This document shows, one piece after another, positions 14,456-22,800 of a stretch of DNA of 26,858 bases; position 1 is the first letter of the stretch; every line of letters starts with the position of its first letter. A program made the position numbers and the translations under genes. The notes under the pieces are model-generated. The model worked only from the letters and a program-made list of their open reading frames with translations, did not search any database and was not told where the DNA came from. The stretch is from JAAFIP01 sp043772355 (lineage in GTDB: Bacteria > Pseudomonadota > Gammaproteobacteria > Burkholderiales > Burkholderiaceae_C): NCBI GenBank assembly GCA_043772355.1, contig JAYVGI010000137.1, positions 1 to 26,858 of the forward strand, in the 5' to 3' direction.

Positions 14456-16045
14456 ATGAGCAGCACCCGCTTAAGCCCGCTGGACGCAGCCTGGCTATTT
14501 ACCGAAACCCGCGCTACACCCAACCATGTGGGCGGCCTGCTGCCCTTCAAGCTGCCGCCCGGAGCGCCTAAAGACTTCATGCTGCAACTGATGGCAGACT
14601 TTCGCAGCCACCGCGAGTTTGTTGCACCCTGGAACCGGCGCTTGAAGTACGCCTTCAATAAAAACCCGGTACCCGCCTGGATTGAAGACGACAACATGGA
14701 CATGGAATACCATGTGCGCCACGCCGCCCTGCCCTGGCCCGGCGGCGAGCGCGAGCTGGGCGAGCTGGTAGCACGCCTGCAAAGCCAGCCGCTCGACCTG
14801 AGCCGCCCGCCCTGGGAATGCACCTTGATCGAAGGCCTGGAAGACGGGCGTTTTGCCATGTTCGTCAAAATGCACCACTCGCTGATCGACGGCGTGAGCG
14901 GCATGAAGCTGCTACAGCGCGCGATGGCCACCGACCGCGAGAAGAGTTTGAAGTCGCCGCCGTTTTGGGCCATTGGCCTGAGTACCAAGGTAGCGCAGGA
15001 GCCGGGTTCGGAGCGCGACACCTCGTCACCCACTTTTGCCAATGCCGCCAGCGCGGCGGTAGAGGCGCTGAGCGGGCAAGCCAAGTCGATCCCCCAGCTC
15101 ATCATGGCCTTTGGCAAGATGGTCAAGCGCGTGGGCGATTCCTCAGAGGGCATGGTGGTGCCGTTTGACGCACCGGCCTCCATCCTGAACGGCCGCGTGC
15201 GAGAGAAGCGCCGGTTTGCCACCCAGCAGTTCAGCCTGGAGCGCATGCGCAACCTGGCCAGCGCCGCCAATTGCACGCTCAACGACATCGTGCTGGCTAT
15301 TTGCGGCGGCGCGCTGCGGCGCTTTTTGCTGGACAGCGATGCCCTGCCCGACAAACCGCTCACCGCAGGCATACCGGTGTCGGTGCGCCCCAAAGACGAT
15401 GAAAACACCGGCAACGCCATCACCTTCATCATCTCTACTTTGGGCACTGACATTGAAGACCCCGCCGAACGCCTGGCCGCCATCCGTGCCTCGGTGCAGC
15501 ACGCCAAAGAGCATGTGCAAAGTCTGCCGAAAAAGGCCATGACGCAGTACACCGTGCTGCTGATGGCCCCCACCTTGCTCACGCTGCTCACTGGCATTGG
15601 TGGGCGCACGCGGCCGATGTTCAACATCACCATCTCCAACGTGCCGGGGCCTGACAAGCCGATGTACTTTCGCGGTGCCGAGCTGCTGGCCACCTACCCA
15701 GCCTCTATCGTCACGCACGGCCAGGCGCTGAACATCACTTGCCAGAGCTACGCCGGGTTCATGAACTTTGGCTTCACCGGTTGCCACGCCTCCGTGCCCC
15801 ACATGCAGCGTGTGGCGGTGTATACCGGCGAGGCTTTGGACGAGTTGGAGGCGGTGTTTATGCGGCCTGTAAAAACTGCGGCCAAGAAGGCCGCGGCCAA
15901 AAAAACAGTCGCCAGGAAAACCGTGACCGAGAAGCTTGTGGTGAAAAAGGCTGCCGCGAAGAAGGCAGTTGCCAAGACGACTGCGCCGCGTAAAGCGGTT
16001 GCAGTTAAGCGGGCAACGACGAAAAGTCAAGCAGCACTTTTTTGA
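14456..16045 (+). CDS. Wax ester synthase / diacylglycerol acyltransferase with Lys/Ala-rich tail
   Basis: The 529-residue protein has the WS/DGAT catalytic motif HHSLIDG (H140, H141, D145) and the later family block PLTAGIPVSVRPKD, NISNVPGPDKPMY and NFGFTGCHASVPHM. It transfers an acyl group from acyl-CoA to a fatty alcohol or diacylglycerol, producing storage neutral lipids. The catalytic body ends near residue 468. From 469 to 529 the chain is a run of KK, AAKKAAAKK and AVAK-type repeats like histone H1 or the PhaF/AlgP tails, which is unusual for this enzyme. It is the second gene of a pair with the acyl-CoA ligase. Confidence 0.93.
   Translation: MSSTRLSPLDAAWLFTETRATPNHVGGLLPFKLPPGAPKDFMLQLMADFRSHREFVAPWNRRLKYAFNKNPVPAWIEDDNMDMEYHVRHAALPWPGGERELGELVARLQSQPLDLSRPPWECTLIEGLEDGRFAMFVKMHHSLIDGVSGMKLLQRAMATDREKSLKSPPFWAIGLSTKVAQEPGSERDTSSPTFANAASAAVEALSGQAKSIPQLIMAFGKMVKRVGDSSEGMVVPFDAPASILNGRVREKRRFATQQFSLERMRNLASAANCTLNDIVLAICGGALRRFLLDSDALPDKPLTAGIPVSVRPKDDENTGNAITFIISTLGTDIEDPAERLAAIRASVQHAKEHVQSLPKKAMTQYTVLLMAPTLLTLLTGIGGRTRPMFNITISNVPGPDKPMYFRGAELLATYPASIVTHGQALNITCQSYAGFMNFGFTGCHASVPHMQRVAVYTGEALDELEAVFMRPVKTAAKKAAAKKTVARKTVTEKLVVKKAAAKKAVAKTTAPRKAVAVKRATTKSQAALF
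16022..16043 (+). terminator. Weak terminator-like hairpin at the WS/DGAT stop
   Basis: AAAAGT at 16022-16027 pairs with ACTTTT at 16036-16041, followed by further T's, across an 8-base loop. It overlaps the last codons and runs up to the stop. The stem is only AT-rich pairs plus one G-C, so the call is weak. It could partly separate this gene from the 7TM sensor gene that follows. Confidence 0.25.
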
Positions 16046-16075
16046 CGGAGGGGCTAAGCAGCGCAAACCCGTGTT

Positions 16076-17806
16076 ATGGTACGGCTCCTAATGGTATTTA
16101 ACTCACTGACTCGTTACTTTCTGCTGCTTGCAGGCCTGTGTCAACTTCTCGCAATCGGTTTGGCGTGGGGCAATACCCCTCCTTTGCCAGCGTTGCCCAG
16201 CGGCAGCGTGACTGCATGGGCGTGGTTACCCCCCGCCACGGCCGATAATTTGGAGGCCGCGCAAGCAGCTTTGCAGCAGACCGCGCCAGCGCCGGGCTTG
16301 GGTGCACGGTCTGACTTTCAGTTGCAGGCACACCAAACTGCTTGGTATGCGCTGGATTTAAGCAGCAACGCGGCCCAGTCTATGGTACTAGAGCTGACGC
16401 ATCCCTCCATCCGGTCTGCCGACCTTTACCTGCCGCAGGACGGCACGCCTGCGGTGGTCATCCACAGTGGGCGCGACGTGCCTGCGCGTCTGCGGCCTGA
16501 TGTACGCTTCCCAGCCACCATCCAACTGCCCGCCCACACAGCCCCCCGCAGGGCCTACCTCAGGCTGTCTAGCATCGTGCCGGTACGAGGGCAGTTCATC
16601 TACCAGACGCAGCCCCAATGGGCCGCGCAGACAGCCAGGCTACACAAGGCCTTGACAGCCTATTTGTGCATTGCCTTGCTGGCGGGCACCTATGCGGCGT
16701 ACCGCGCTGTGTCTCTGCGCAGCAAAGCCTATGCGTTGTACGCCGTCCTCACGCTGTCTATCGCACTGACCGCCATGTTTATATCGGGCTACGGCGAGGC
16801 CTGGGCTTGGCCTGCCCTGTCCCGCTGGCGCGGTGAATTAACTGCCGCCTTCGCCTGCATCAGCTCTGGCCTGGTGCTGCTGCTGGCGCAGCGCGCGTTT
16901 GCATTGGACGTACAAGCGCCCAGGCTGTCACGCTGGCTGCTGACCTTGGGCTTGGCCAGCTTGCTGCTGGGCATCGGGGGGGCAGCGCTTGACCTGGTGG
17001 TACACAAGACGCTGTCCGAGCTTGCGGTTGCGGTGGCCATTGCGATGGGTTTGGGCAGTTTTTTGTTTGCCTGGCGCACCGCCAACCGGCCAGCAATGTG
17101 GTTTTTAATGGGCTACACGCCCGTCATCGTGGGCTCCAGCATCACCAACCTGGCCTTTGCCGGGCTGATTCCTTTTACGCCTTGGGTGCTGCTGGCGATG
17201 CCGCTGGGATGTATGCTGGAAGTGCCGTTTAACTTCTACGCATTGCACCTGCTGGAAAAACGCCGCGAGCTTGTGCAACGCAGCCTGACCCAGCTAACGC
17301 GCGGCAAGAGCGCACCCGATGAGTCGCGCCAGGCTCTGCTGCACAGGCTGTCAACCTTCCCGTTGGAGACCCCGCAGGCAAAACCAACACTGGTAGCCTT
17401 CATGCTGCTGCGCTTTGAAGCCCTGGCACCGGGTTCCGACACCGTAGCGTATCTGGATGCGGTGGAGCTGGAGCGCTATTTTCACGCCATGATGGCCACC
17501 GCTTTGCGCAATGCCTCGCAAGTGGGCCGCTGGTCGTTCAACCACCTGGCCCTGCGGCTAGAACTCCATGATGAACCCAGAACGCAAGTAGAAAACTTGC
17601 TCACCGCTTTATTTTCACAGGCACTTCGCGGCGAGACCTTTGGCATGGGTACTGGCGACCCGGGGCTGCGCATTGCCTACGCTTACTGGGGCGGAGACCC
17701 TGAGTACACCGAGACCGCGTTCCAGCGCCTGACCAGTGCGCTGGAGCAACCAACAAAGCCAAGCCTGCGAAAAATCAAGCTGGACTTGAGCCTCAACCCG
17801 TCATGA
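16076..17806 (+). CDS. 7TM-DISM membrane sensor protein with atypical C-terminal domain
   Basis: The 576-residue protein has an N-terminal export signal (about residues 11-32), a periplasmic beta-rich domain to about 185 resembling 7TMR-DISM extracellular domain 2, and then a run of about seven hydrophobic spans from about 190 to 395. The cytoplasmic tail from about 400 resembles a decayed GGDEF fold. Where an active diguanylate cyclase would read GRWGGDEF, this protein reads GRWSFNHL, followed by a YAYWGGDPEYTETAF strand-helix. It is therefore probably a signalling receptor without cyclase activity. The fold assignment of the tail is inference. The ligand is unknown; some relatives sense carbohydrate-like compounds. 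The start at 16076 lacks a well-placed ribosome site. It overlaps the convergent permease gene by 14 bases. Confidence 0.8.
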   Translation: MVRLLMVFNSLTRYFLLLAGLCQLLAIGLAWGNTPPLPALPSGSVTAWAWLPPATADNLEAAQAALQQTAPAPGLGARSDFQLQAHQTAWYALDLSSNAAQSMVLELTHPSIRSADLYLPQDGTPAVVIHSGRDVPARLRPDVRFPATIQLPAHTAPRRAYLRLSSIVPVRGQFIYQTQPQWAAQTARLHKALTAYLCIALLAGTYAAYRAVSLRSKAYALYAVLTLSIALTAMFISGYGEAWAWPALSRWRGELTAAFACISSGLVLLLAQRAFALDVQAPRLSRWLLTLGLASLLLGIGGAALDLVVHKTLSELAVAVAIAMGLGSFLFAWRTANRPAMWFLMGYTPVIVGSSITNLAFAGLIPFTPWVLLAMPLGCMLEVPFNFYALHLLEKRRELVQRSLTQLTRGKSAPDESRQALLHRLSTFPLETPQAKPTLVAFMLLRFEALAPGSDTVAYLDAVELERYFHAMMATALRNASQVGRWSFNHLALRLELHDEPRTQVENLLTALFSQALRGETFGMGTGDPGLRIAYAYWGGDPEYTETAFQRLTSALEQPTKPSLRKIKLDLSLNPS

Positions 17807-18791
17807 CCCGCCGCGCCCAGTAGCTCAGCGCGTCAACGACGGCTACCAACAACATCATGGCAATCAGGATGCTGCTGGTCTCGCCCATTTGGAACAGGCC
17901 CATGTGATAGGCCAGCATTTGCCCCAATCCACCTGCACCCACCACCCCCAGCACTGCGGCGGCGCGGATATTATTCTCCCAGCGGTACAGGGTGTAGCTC
18001 AACAGCTGGGGGAGTACCTGCGGGAAGGTGGCGTACCAAAACACGCGGCCCTCGGCTACGCCATGCGTGCGCAGCGCTGCGGCGGGGCCTGCGGGCGCGT
18101 TCTCCAGGCTCTCGGCAAACAAACGGCCCAGCACGCCTGCGGTGTGCAGGGCCAGCGCCAAGGTGCCCGCAAATGGCCCCAAACCGGCGCTGATCAATAG
18201 CAACGCGGCCCATACCAACTCGGGAATGCTGCGCAGCGCGTTAAGTACCAAGCGAGTGATGCCGCGCCAGCGCGCTGGGTCGCCGGCGTAGGCTTTGCTG
18301 GCAGGCACGGCCAGCGCCAGGCCCAGCACCATGGCTATCACCGTGCCCAGCGCGCTCATGGCCAGGGTCTCGCAGGTGGCCCAAAACAGCTTGCTCAAAA
18401 ACCTTGGCTTAACTTCGGGCACCAACAACTCACCGATGAACTTGCCCATTTTGTTGGCAGCGTCCAAGCTGAAGAACTGCGCCCATTTGAGCTCCAGCGT
18501 CCAAAAGCTGGCAGCGGTAAGGCACATCAAACCAAAGACAAACCAGCAGGCTTTGCAGCGCGCGTCAAACAAAGGCGGCGGCAGCCTGAACCTTTCGTTG
18601 GCCGCGTTCGTGGCCCCCACGCTCGTCACTGCGTGTACTTCGCTGCCCCCCATGGGGGCTAGCCCGCCTTGGGGCGGCCCGGCGGCGTTCGTGGCCCCCA
18701 CGCTCGTCACTGCGTGTACTTCGCTGCCCCCCATGGGGGCTAGCCCGTCTTGGGGCGGCCCGGCGGCGGGCTGGTCGTCGTGTACGCTCAT
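17793..18791 (-). CDS. PhnE-type ABC transporter permease with repeat-encoded N-terminus
   Basis: The 332-residue protein has the transmembrane and coupling-loop pattern of PhnE permeases: LVLNALRSIPELVWAALLLI, then SYTLYRWENNIRAAAVLGVVGAGGLGQ (the EAA-like loop). Residues about 9-62 are odd: two 27-residue units AAGPPQ-GLAPMGGSEVHAVTSVGATN encoded by an 81-base DNA repeat that is elsewhere intergenic. The normal permease starts near NERFRLPPPLFDARCK. The ATG at 18791 has a good ribosome site (GAGGG) and lies 7 bases after the partner permease stop, which argues that the repeats are inside the translated gene. It is the last gene of the four-gene importer. Confidence 0.88.
   Translation of the reverse strand: MSVHDDQPAAGPPQDGLAPMGGSEVHAVTSVGATNAAGPPQGGLAPMGGSEVHAVTSVGATNAANERFRLPPPLFDARCKACWFVFGLMCLTAASFWTLELKWAQFFSLDAANKMGKFIGELLVPEVKPRFLSKLFWATCETLAMSALGTVIAMVLGLALAVPASKAYAGDPARWRGITRLVLNALRSIPELVWAALLLISAGLGPFAGTLALALHTAGVLGRLFAESLENAPAGPAAALRTHGVAEGRVFWYATFPQVLPQLLSYTLYRWENNIRAAAVLGVVGAGGLGQMLAYHMGLFQMGETSSILIAMMLLVAVVDALSYWARRVMTG
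18604..18765. repeat. Tandem 81 bp repeat, two in-frame copies
   Basis: 18604-18684 and 18685-18765 are identical except for one base. Each is 81 bases, an exact 27 codons, so the reading frame of the permease is kept. The unit matches the intergenic repeat at 9142-9236 in its blocks CCCCCACGCTCGTCACT, GCTGCCCCC...GGGGGCTA and CTTGGGGCGGCCCGGCGG. Confidence 0.95.
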
Positions 18792-18798
18792 ATCGCCC

Positions 18799-19635
18799 TC
18801 ACCCTAGCTGCAAACGCAGCCAAGAACTAGCGCGGTCGGCCAACCATACCAGAGCCATGAACACCAGCAGCATGGTGGCTACCTCGGAGCCGTTGAACAT
18901 CTTCATCGACGAGTCCATCAGTTGCCCCAGGCCTCCTGCGCCGACAAAGCCCAACACAGCGGACGAGCGAATAGCGCACTCCCAGCGGTAGACGGTGTAG
19001 CTCACCAGCTCGGCGGCGTTTTGTGGCAGCAGGGCGTAGAAGAAGGCTTGCAGGCGTCCGCTGCCGTTGCGCAGCAGGCTTTGCGTGGCGTGGCCCTCGC
19101 CGCTTTCCAAAATCTCGGCATACACCTTGCCCAGCATGCCGCTGTAGGTGAGCGCGATGGCTATCACCCCCGCCGTGGGCCCCAGGCCGACGACGCGCAC
19201 AAACACCAACGCCCAGATCAGCTCGGGCACGCTGCGCAGCACAATCATCAGCCAGCGCAGCACCGTGCGCAGCACGGCGGGCAGCGTGGCCATGCGGCCT
19301 GCCAGGGCCGAGACCGAGAGCACGCGCACTGACAGCAAGCTCAGCGGCACGGCCAACACCAAGGCCAGTGCAATGCCAGCAGTGGCCATGGCGACAGTGC
19401 GCCAGGTTTCTTTGGCTACCAGCAGTAAAAATTCTGCGTCGAGTTTGGGTGGAAAAAAATCGCTTAAGAATCGCAACGTGGGTTTGAGGCTGGCTGCGTC
19501 AAACAGCGTCCAGGGTTTGAACTCGGTCAGCACCAGCATCGGCCATAGCAGCACAGCACTGGCCAGCATCCACCACACGCGCCCTTGCCAGGCCGGGTCG
19601 CGCCGAGCGGGAGATGCCAGTGCGCTCGCCACCAT
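18799..19635 (-). CDS. PhnE-type ABC transporter permease
   Basis: The 278-residue inner-membrane protein has a first hydrophobic span (about 23-37), further spans through about 75-100 and 125-160, and the permease coupling loop with SYTVYRWECAIRSSAVLGFVGAGGLGQ. The motif RSVPELIWALVFV matches RSIPELVWAALLL in the second permease, showing that the two are homologues forming a heterodimeric channel. It begins 1 base after the ATPase stop and ends 7 bases before the second permease, so translation is tightly coupled. Confidence 0.93.
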   Translation of the reverse strand: MVASALASPARRDPAWQGRVWWMLASAVLLWPMLVLTEFKPWTLFDAASLKPTLRFLSDFFPPKLDAEFLLLVAKETWRTVAMATAGIALALVLAVPLSLLSVRVLSVSALAGRMATLPAVLRTVLRWLMIVLRSVPELIWALVFVRVVGLGPTAGVIAIALTYSGMLGKVYAEILESGEGHATQSLLRNGSGRLQAFFYALLPQNAAELVSYTVYRWECAIRSSAVLGFVGAGGLGQLMDSSMKMFNGSEVATMLLVFMALVWLADRASSWLRLQLG

Positions 19636-19636
19636 G

Positions 19637-20470
19637 TCAGCGGCAGTGCATTACCGCAGGGAGCGCAGCACTGGCGGGTACATCGACGAGCTCAGGAGCG
19701 GGGCCAGTCAGCTCATGCAGGTGCTGGGCATACAAGTCGTGCAGCAGTTGCTGGCTTACCTGCGCAGCGGGCAGGTCAAAGGCCAGCTCGCCATTGCGCA
19801 GCCCGATGATGCGAGGGAAGTGCTGCAAGGCCATTTCGACATGGTGCAAGGTGGCCACCAAGGTGGCGCCCTTCTCTTTGGCGGCGCTGGTGAGCGTGCT
19901 GATGGCTTGCACCGCGCGCGTCGGGTCAAGTGCGCTTAAGGGCTCGTCTACCAAAACCAGTTGCGCCGCGCTGGCCAAGGCACGCGCCAAGCCAACCCGC
20001 TGGCGCTCGCCACCAGAGAGGCGGTCTACGCGCTCAAAGAGTTTGTCACTCAAGTCGAAGCGGGTTAAGGCGGCATCGGCCAAGGCAATGTCGGTGGGGT
20101 AGAACAGGCTTTTTAAACTGGCTAGCAGAGACTGGCCAGGCAAACAACCGGCCAGCACGGCGGTAATCACGCGCTGGCGCGGCGGCAGGGGCGGCACTTG
20201 CGGGGCTAAGAAAAGTTGGCCACGCAGGCGCTGCAGATCGGCACGCGGCAGCGCCCAGGGGTCTCGTCCGCCCAGCAGCACCGTGCCCACAGAGGGGCGC
20301 AGGGCGCAGGCCAGTGTGTGTAAAAGAGTGGTTTTACCAGCACCTGAAGGGCCAATCACAGCCACATGCTCGCCCGCCGCTACATCCAGCGTGATGCCGC
20401 GCATAGCCGCTGGTGCGGACGCAGATGCCGCCGGGTGGCGTGCGCTGGTATTGTGCAGGGAGATGAGCAT
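19637..20470 (-). CDS. PhnC-type ABC transporter ATPase
   Basis: The 277-residue ATP-binding subunit has Walker A GPSGAGKTTLL near residue 40, the Q-loop region, the signature LSGGERQRVGLARAL, Walker B LVLVDEPLSALD and the switch histidine in VATLHHVE. The arrangement fits PhnC, the energising subunit of phosphonate-type importers. The ATG has no clear ribosome site. It is separated from the binding-protein gene by 168 bases containing a dispersed repeat, which may lower expression of the membrane components relative to the binding protein. Confidence 0.92.
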   Translation of the reverse strand: MLISLHNTSARHPAASASAPAAMRGITLDVAAGEHVAVIGPSGAGKTTLLHTLACALRPSVGTVLLGGRDPWALPRADLQRLRGQLFLAPQVPPLPPRQRVITAVLAGCLPGQSLLASLKSLFYPTDIALADAALTRFDLSDKLFERVDRLSGGERQRVGLARALASAAQLVLVDEPLSALDPTRAVQAISTLTSAAKEKGATLVATLHHVEMALQHFPRIIGLRNGELAFDLPAAQVSQQLLHDLYAQHLHELTGPAPELVDVPASAALPAVMHCR

Positions 20471-20562
20471 GAAATGGGCTAGATAAGGCTGCGAGTATGC
20501 AGGCAGTGCAGAAAAGACTTTAGCCTGCGCTGCATTTTTGACTCGAATTAATTATAGTATTA

Positions 20563-20611
20563 TGCCTCTAGCCTCATAAAATATGGTGGTAGACGCTACT
20601 ATAAAAATAGC
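20563..20611. repeat. Dispersed short repeat between phnD-like and phnC-like genes
   Basis: On the minus strand this reads GCTAT-(T/A)-ATAGTAGC...GAGGCTAGAGGC. It matches 12561-12599 at about 31 of 38 positions. It includes a small GCTACTAT/ATAGC hairpin like the one inside the photolyase gene. It lies in the gap between two genes of one operon. Confidence 0.58.
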
Positions 20612-20638
20612 ACAACTGGCCGCCATACAGACCACAAA

Positions 20639-21496
20639 TTACTTTAACAAGCCAGCATTTTTAGCCGCCGCCTCAATGCCTTTGTAATTCTCTACTTTGG
20701 TAGGCACAAAACGGGTAGCGCGTTGCAGCTCCAAAATTTCTTTGCCTTCGGGGGTCGATTTGTTGAGGTCTAAAAACGCTTTGGCCAATTTTTCTTTGAG
20801 CGCTGCGGGCATGTCAGCATGCACCGTCCAGTTGTAGTCATAGTAGCCAGGCGTGGTGTAGAACACGCGCACCACGGCAGGGTCTACTTTTTTGTCGGCT
20901 ACAAACTTTTCCCACACCGAGATGTTCAGCGCGCCGGCGTCTACCTTGCCTGCGGCTACGGCGGCAATCGTCGCGTCATGTGCGCCTGAGAAGGCTACGC
21001 GCTTGAGGTCAGTGTCTGGGTCCACCTTCGCATCTAGCAAAAAGCTGCGCGGCATCAGATGGCCCGAGGTGCTGGACTGCGAGCCAAAACTCAGCGTCTT
21101 GCCTTTCAGGTCAGCCAAGGATTTGATCGATGCATCCGTGGTGATAAACACGGATTTGAATTTTTCATCTTCTTCACGTTGCACCAAGGGCACCGCTTTG
21201 CCGCCCGAGCGGACGTTGGCCTGCACAAAGGTAAAGCCGCCAAACCAGGCCAAGTCCACCTGCTTGTTGGCCAGCGCTTCCACGGAAGCGGCGTAGTCTG
21301 TCACGGGGGTGTATTCCACCTTCATGCCCAGCTTGCCTTCCAGGTACTTCACCAAGGGACCCGCTTTCCGGGCCAGCTCGGTGGGGGACTCATCAGGAAT
21401 AGCGGTGATGCGAAACACCTGCTGCTGCGCCATAGCGCTACCTGTGATAGCCAGCACGGCGCTAGCGAGAAGAACTTTAACAACGGAACGACGCAT
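20639..21496 (-). CDS. PhnD-family periplasmic oxyanion-binding protein (phosphonate/phosphite or selenate type)
   Basis: The 285-residue protein has a Sec signal (MRRSVVKVLLASAVLAITGS, cleaved after AMA near 23) and the PhnD-type binding fold: RITAIPDESPTELARK, then VTDYAASVEALANKQVDLAWFGGFTFVQA, and SFGSQSSTSGHLMPRSF as the anion-binding loop. GGAG lies about 10 bases ahead of the ATG. The AIPDE-PTEL and DLAWFGGFTFVQA blocks remind me of the PhnD clade annotated as putative selenate transporters (TIGR04553), but this is from memory. No phosphonate-degrading genes lie nearby. The substrate is therefore undecided between phosphonate/phosphite and selenate-like oxyanions. Confidence 0.88.
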   Translation of the reverse strand: MRRSVVKVLLASAVLAITGSAMAQQQVFRITAIPDESPTELARKAGPLVKYLEGKLGMKVEYTPVTDYAASVEALANKQVDLAWFGGFTFVQANVRSGGKAVPLVQREEDEKFKSVFITTDASIKSLADLKGKTLSFGSQSSTSGHLMPRSFLLDAKVDPDTDLKRVAFSGAHDATIAAVAAGKVDAGALNISVWEKFVADKKVDPAVVRVFYTTPGYYDYNWTVHADMPAALKEKLAKAFLDLNKSTPEGKEILELQRATRFVPTKVENYKGIEAAAKNAGLLK

Positions 21497-21672
21497 TTAT
21501 ATAAACTCCACAAAAAGGAAACCAGATTAGACCCTAAACTGCCATTTCTTGCAGGCGATCCGCGCAAAGCCCTCAGCATGCTTCTGCGTGTAAGATTTGA
21601 CTGCTTCTCCGCGACAAATTCCGTTTTTCTGCATATTTTTGCTACCCTACAACACCGCAACGCGCACACCCC

Positions 21673-22659
21673 ATGGCCGATCTTCGCTTCTATGACCTGC
21701 ACCAAGACAACCACGCACAGATTGCCCGGGAGCTCAGTGCTGGCCTGCTAGCCGCACAAGCCCACACATCACCCAAGTACCTCTACGACGCGCTAGGCTC
21801 GCGCCTGTTCGATGCCATCACCGAGCTGCCCGAGTACTACCCCACGCGTACCGAGGCCACCATATTGCAAAGCCAGCGCCAGGCTATCGCAGCCAGCGTA
21901 CCGCGCGGTGCGGCACTGGTAGACCTGGGTGCAGGCAGCTGCGCCAAGGCCACGAGCCTGTTTAGCAGCTTGCAGCCCAGCCACTATGTAGCCATTGATA
22001 TATCCGTGCAGTACCTTCGCAGCGTGCTACAGAATTTGCAGCTACAGCACACCAGTATTCAGATGGCGGGCGTGGGCATGGATTTCTCCAGCACGCTGGA
22101 TTTGCCCCCCGCGCTGATGCGCGATCTGCGTGAATTACCGATTGCCGCTTTCTACCCCGGCTCAAGCATCAGCAACTTTGGCCCTGCCCAATCGCTAGCC
22201 CTGTTGCAACGCATCCGCGCCCTGTGCGCCAGCGGCGCAGCAGGCAGCGGCCTGTTGATTGGCGTAGATTTGGTCAAACCCACCGACGTATTGGAACCCG
22301 CCTATGACGACCCACTGGGCGTGACTGGCGCCTTTAACCTGAACATGCTGCGCCATATCAACACCTTGATTGGCAGCAATTTTGATGTGCGGGACTGGCA
22401 ACATGTGGCGTTTTTTAATTCGCTCGAATCCCGTATTGAGATGCATGTAGAAGCCAAACGCAATGTGCGCGTAACATGGAAGACTGCTAACGGCCAACAG
22501 CAGCGCGACTTCAAAGCGGGTGAGCGCATCCATACCGAGAACTCGTACAAATGGACGGCAGAGAGCTTTACTGCCTTACTGAAAGCGGCTGGCTTTGCCG
22601 CACCTACCGTCTGGACAGATGAACGCAAGTATTTTGCGGTGGTGTGGGCGAAAATTTAG
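21673..22659 (+). CDS. egtD: L-histidine N-alpha-methyltransferase EgtD
   Basis: The 328-residue protein fits EgtD, which trimethylates histidine with SAM to hercynine, the first step of ergothioneine (and of selenoneine) synthesis. It has SPKYLYDALGSRLFDAITELPEYYPTRTE near the N-terminus, the SAM-binding VDLGAGSCAK, FYPGSSISNFGP and ENSYKW in the substrate region, and ends RKYFAVVWAKI. The length matches Mycobacterium EgtD (321). No egtB, egtC or egtE lies beside it, which is unusual since egtB usually adjoins egtD. It is divergent from the PhnD-like gene across 176 bases. No clear ribosome site precedes the ATG. Confidence 0.92.
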   Translation: MADLRFYDLHQDNHAQIARELSAGLLAAQAHTSPKYLYDALGSRLFDAITELPEYYPTRTEATILQSQRQAIAASVPRGAALVDLGAGSCAKATSLFSSLQPSHYVAIDISVQYLRSVLQNLQLQHTSIQMAGVGMDFSSTLDLPPALMRDLRELPIAAFYPGSSISNFGPAQSLALLQRIRALCASGAAGSGLLIGVDLVKPTDVLEPAYDDPLGVTGAFNLNMLRHINTLIGSNFDVRDWQHVAFFNSLESRIEMHVEAKRNVRVTWKTANGQQQRDFKAGERIHTENSYKWTAESFTALLKAAGFAAPTVWTDERKYFAVVWAKI

Positions 22660-22755
22660 TCCGCTTGCCTTTTGCCAGTTGGTTTGCGTACACCCCGCCA
22701 CTTCGCGTGGACAGCCGCGGAGCTAAGTGCGCCGCCGACCTGTTCCCGTACAACA

Positions 22756-22794
22756 GCTCATAAATAAAGCGCAAGCAGCTCCTATTTTTAGAGC
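22756..22794. repeat. Divergent member of the short dispersed repeat family
   Basis: On the minus strand this reads TAGGAGCTGCTTGCGC...TATGAGC, similar in layout to the repeats at 12561-12599 and 20563-20611. GCTC/GAGC across CTATTTTTA gives a short hairpin directly behind the stop of the minus-strand molybdoenzyme gene. The rest of the 141-base convergent gap shows no other feature. Confidence 0.42.
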
Positions 22795-22800
22795 AACTAT

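Noticed and set aside
18604..18765. CRISPR array
   Set aside because: There are only two units, they are directly adjacent without spacers, and they match a dispersed intergenic repeat.
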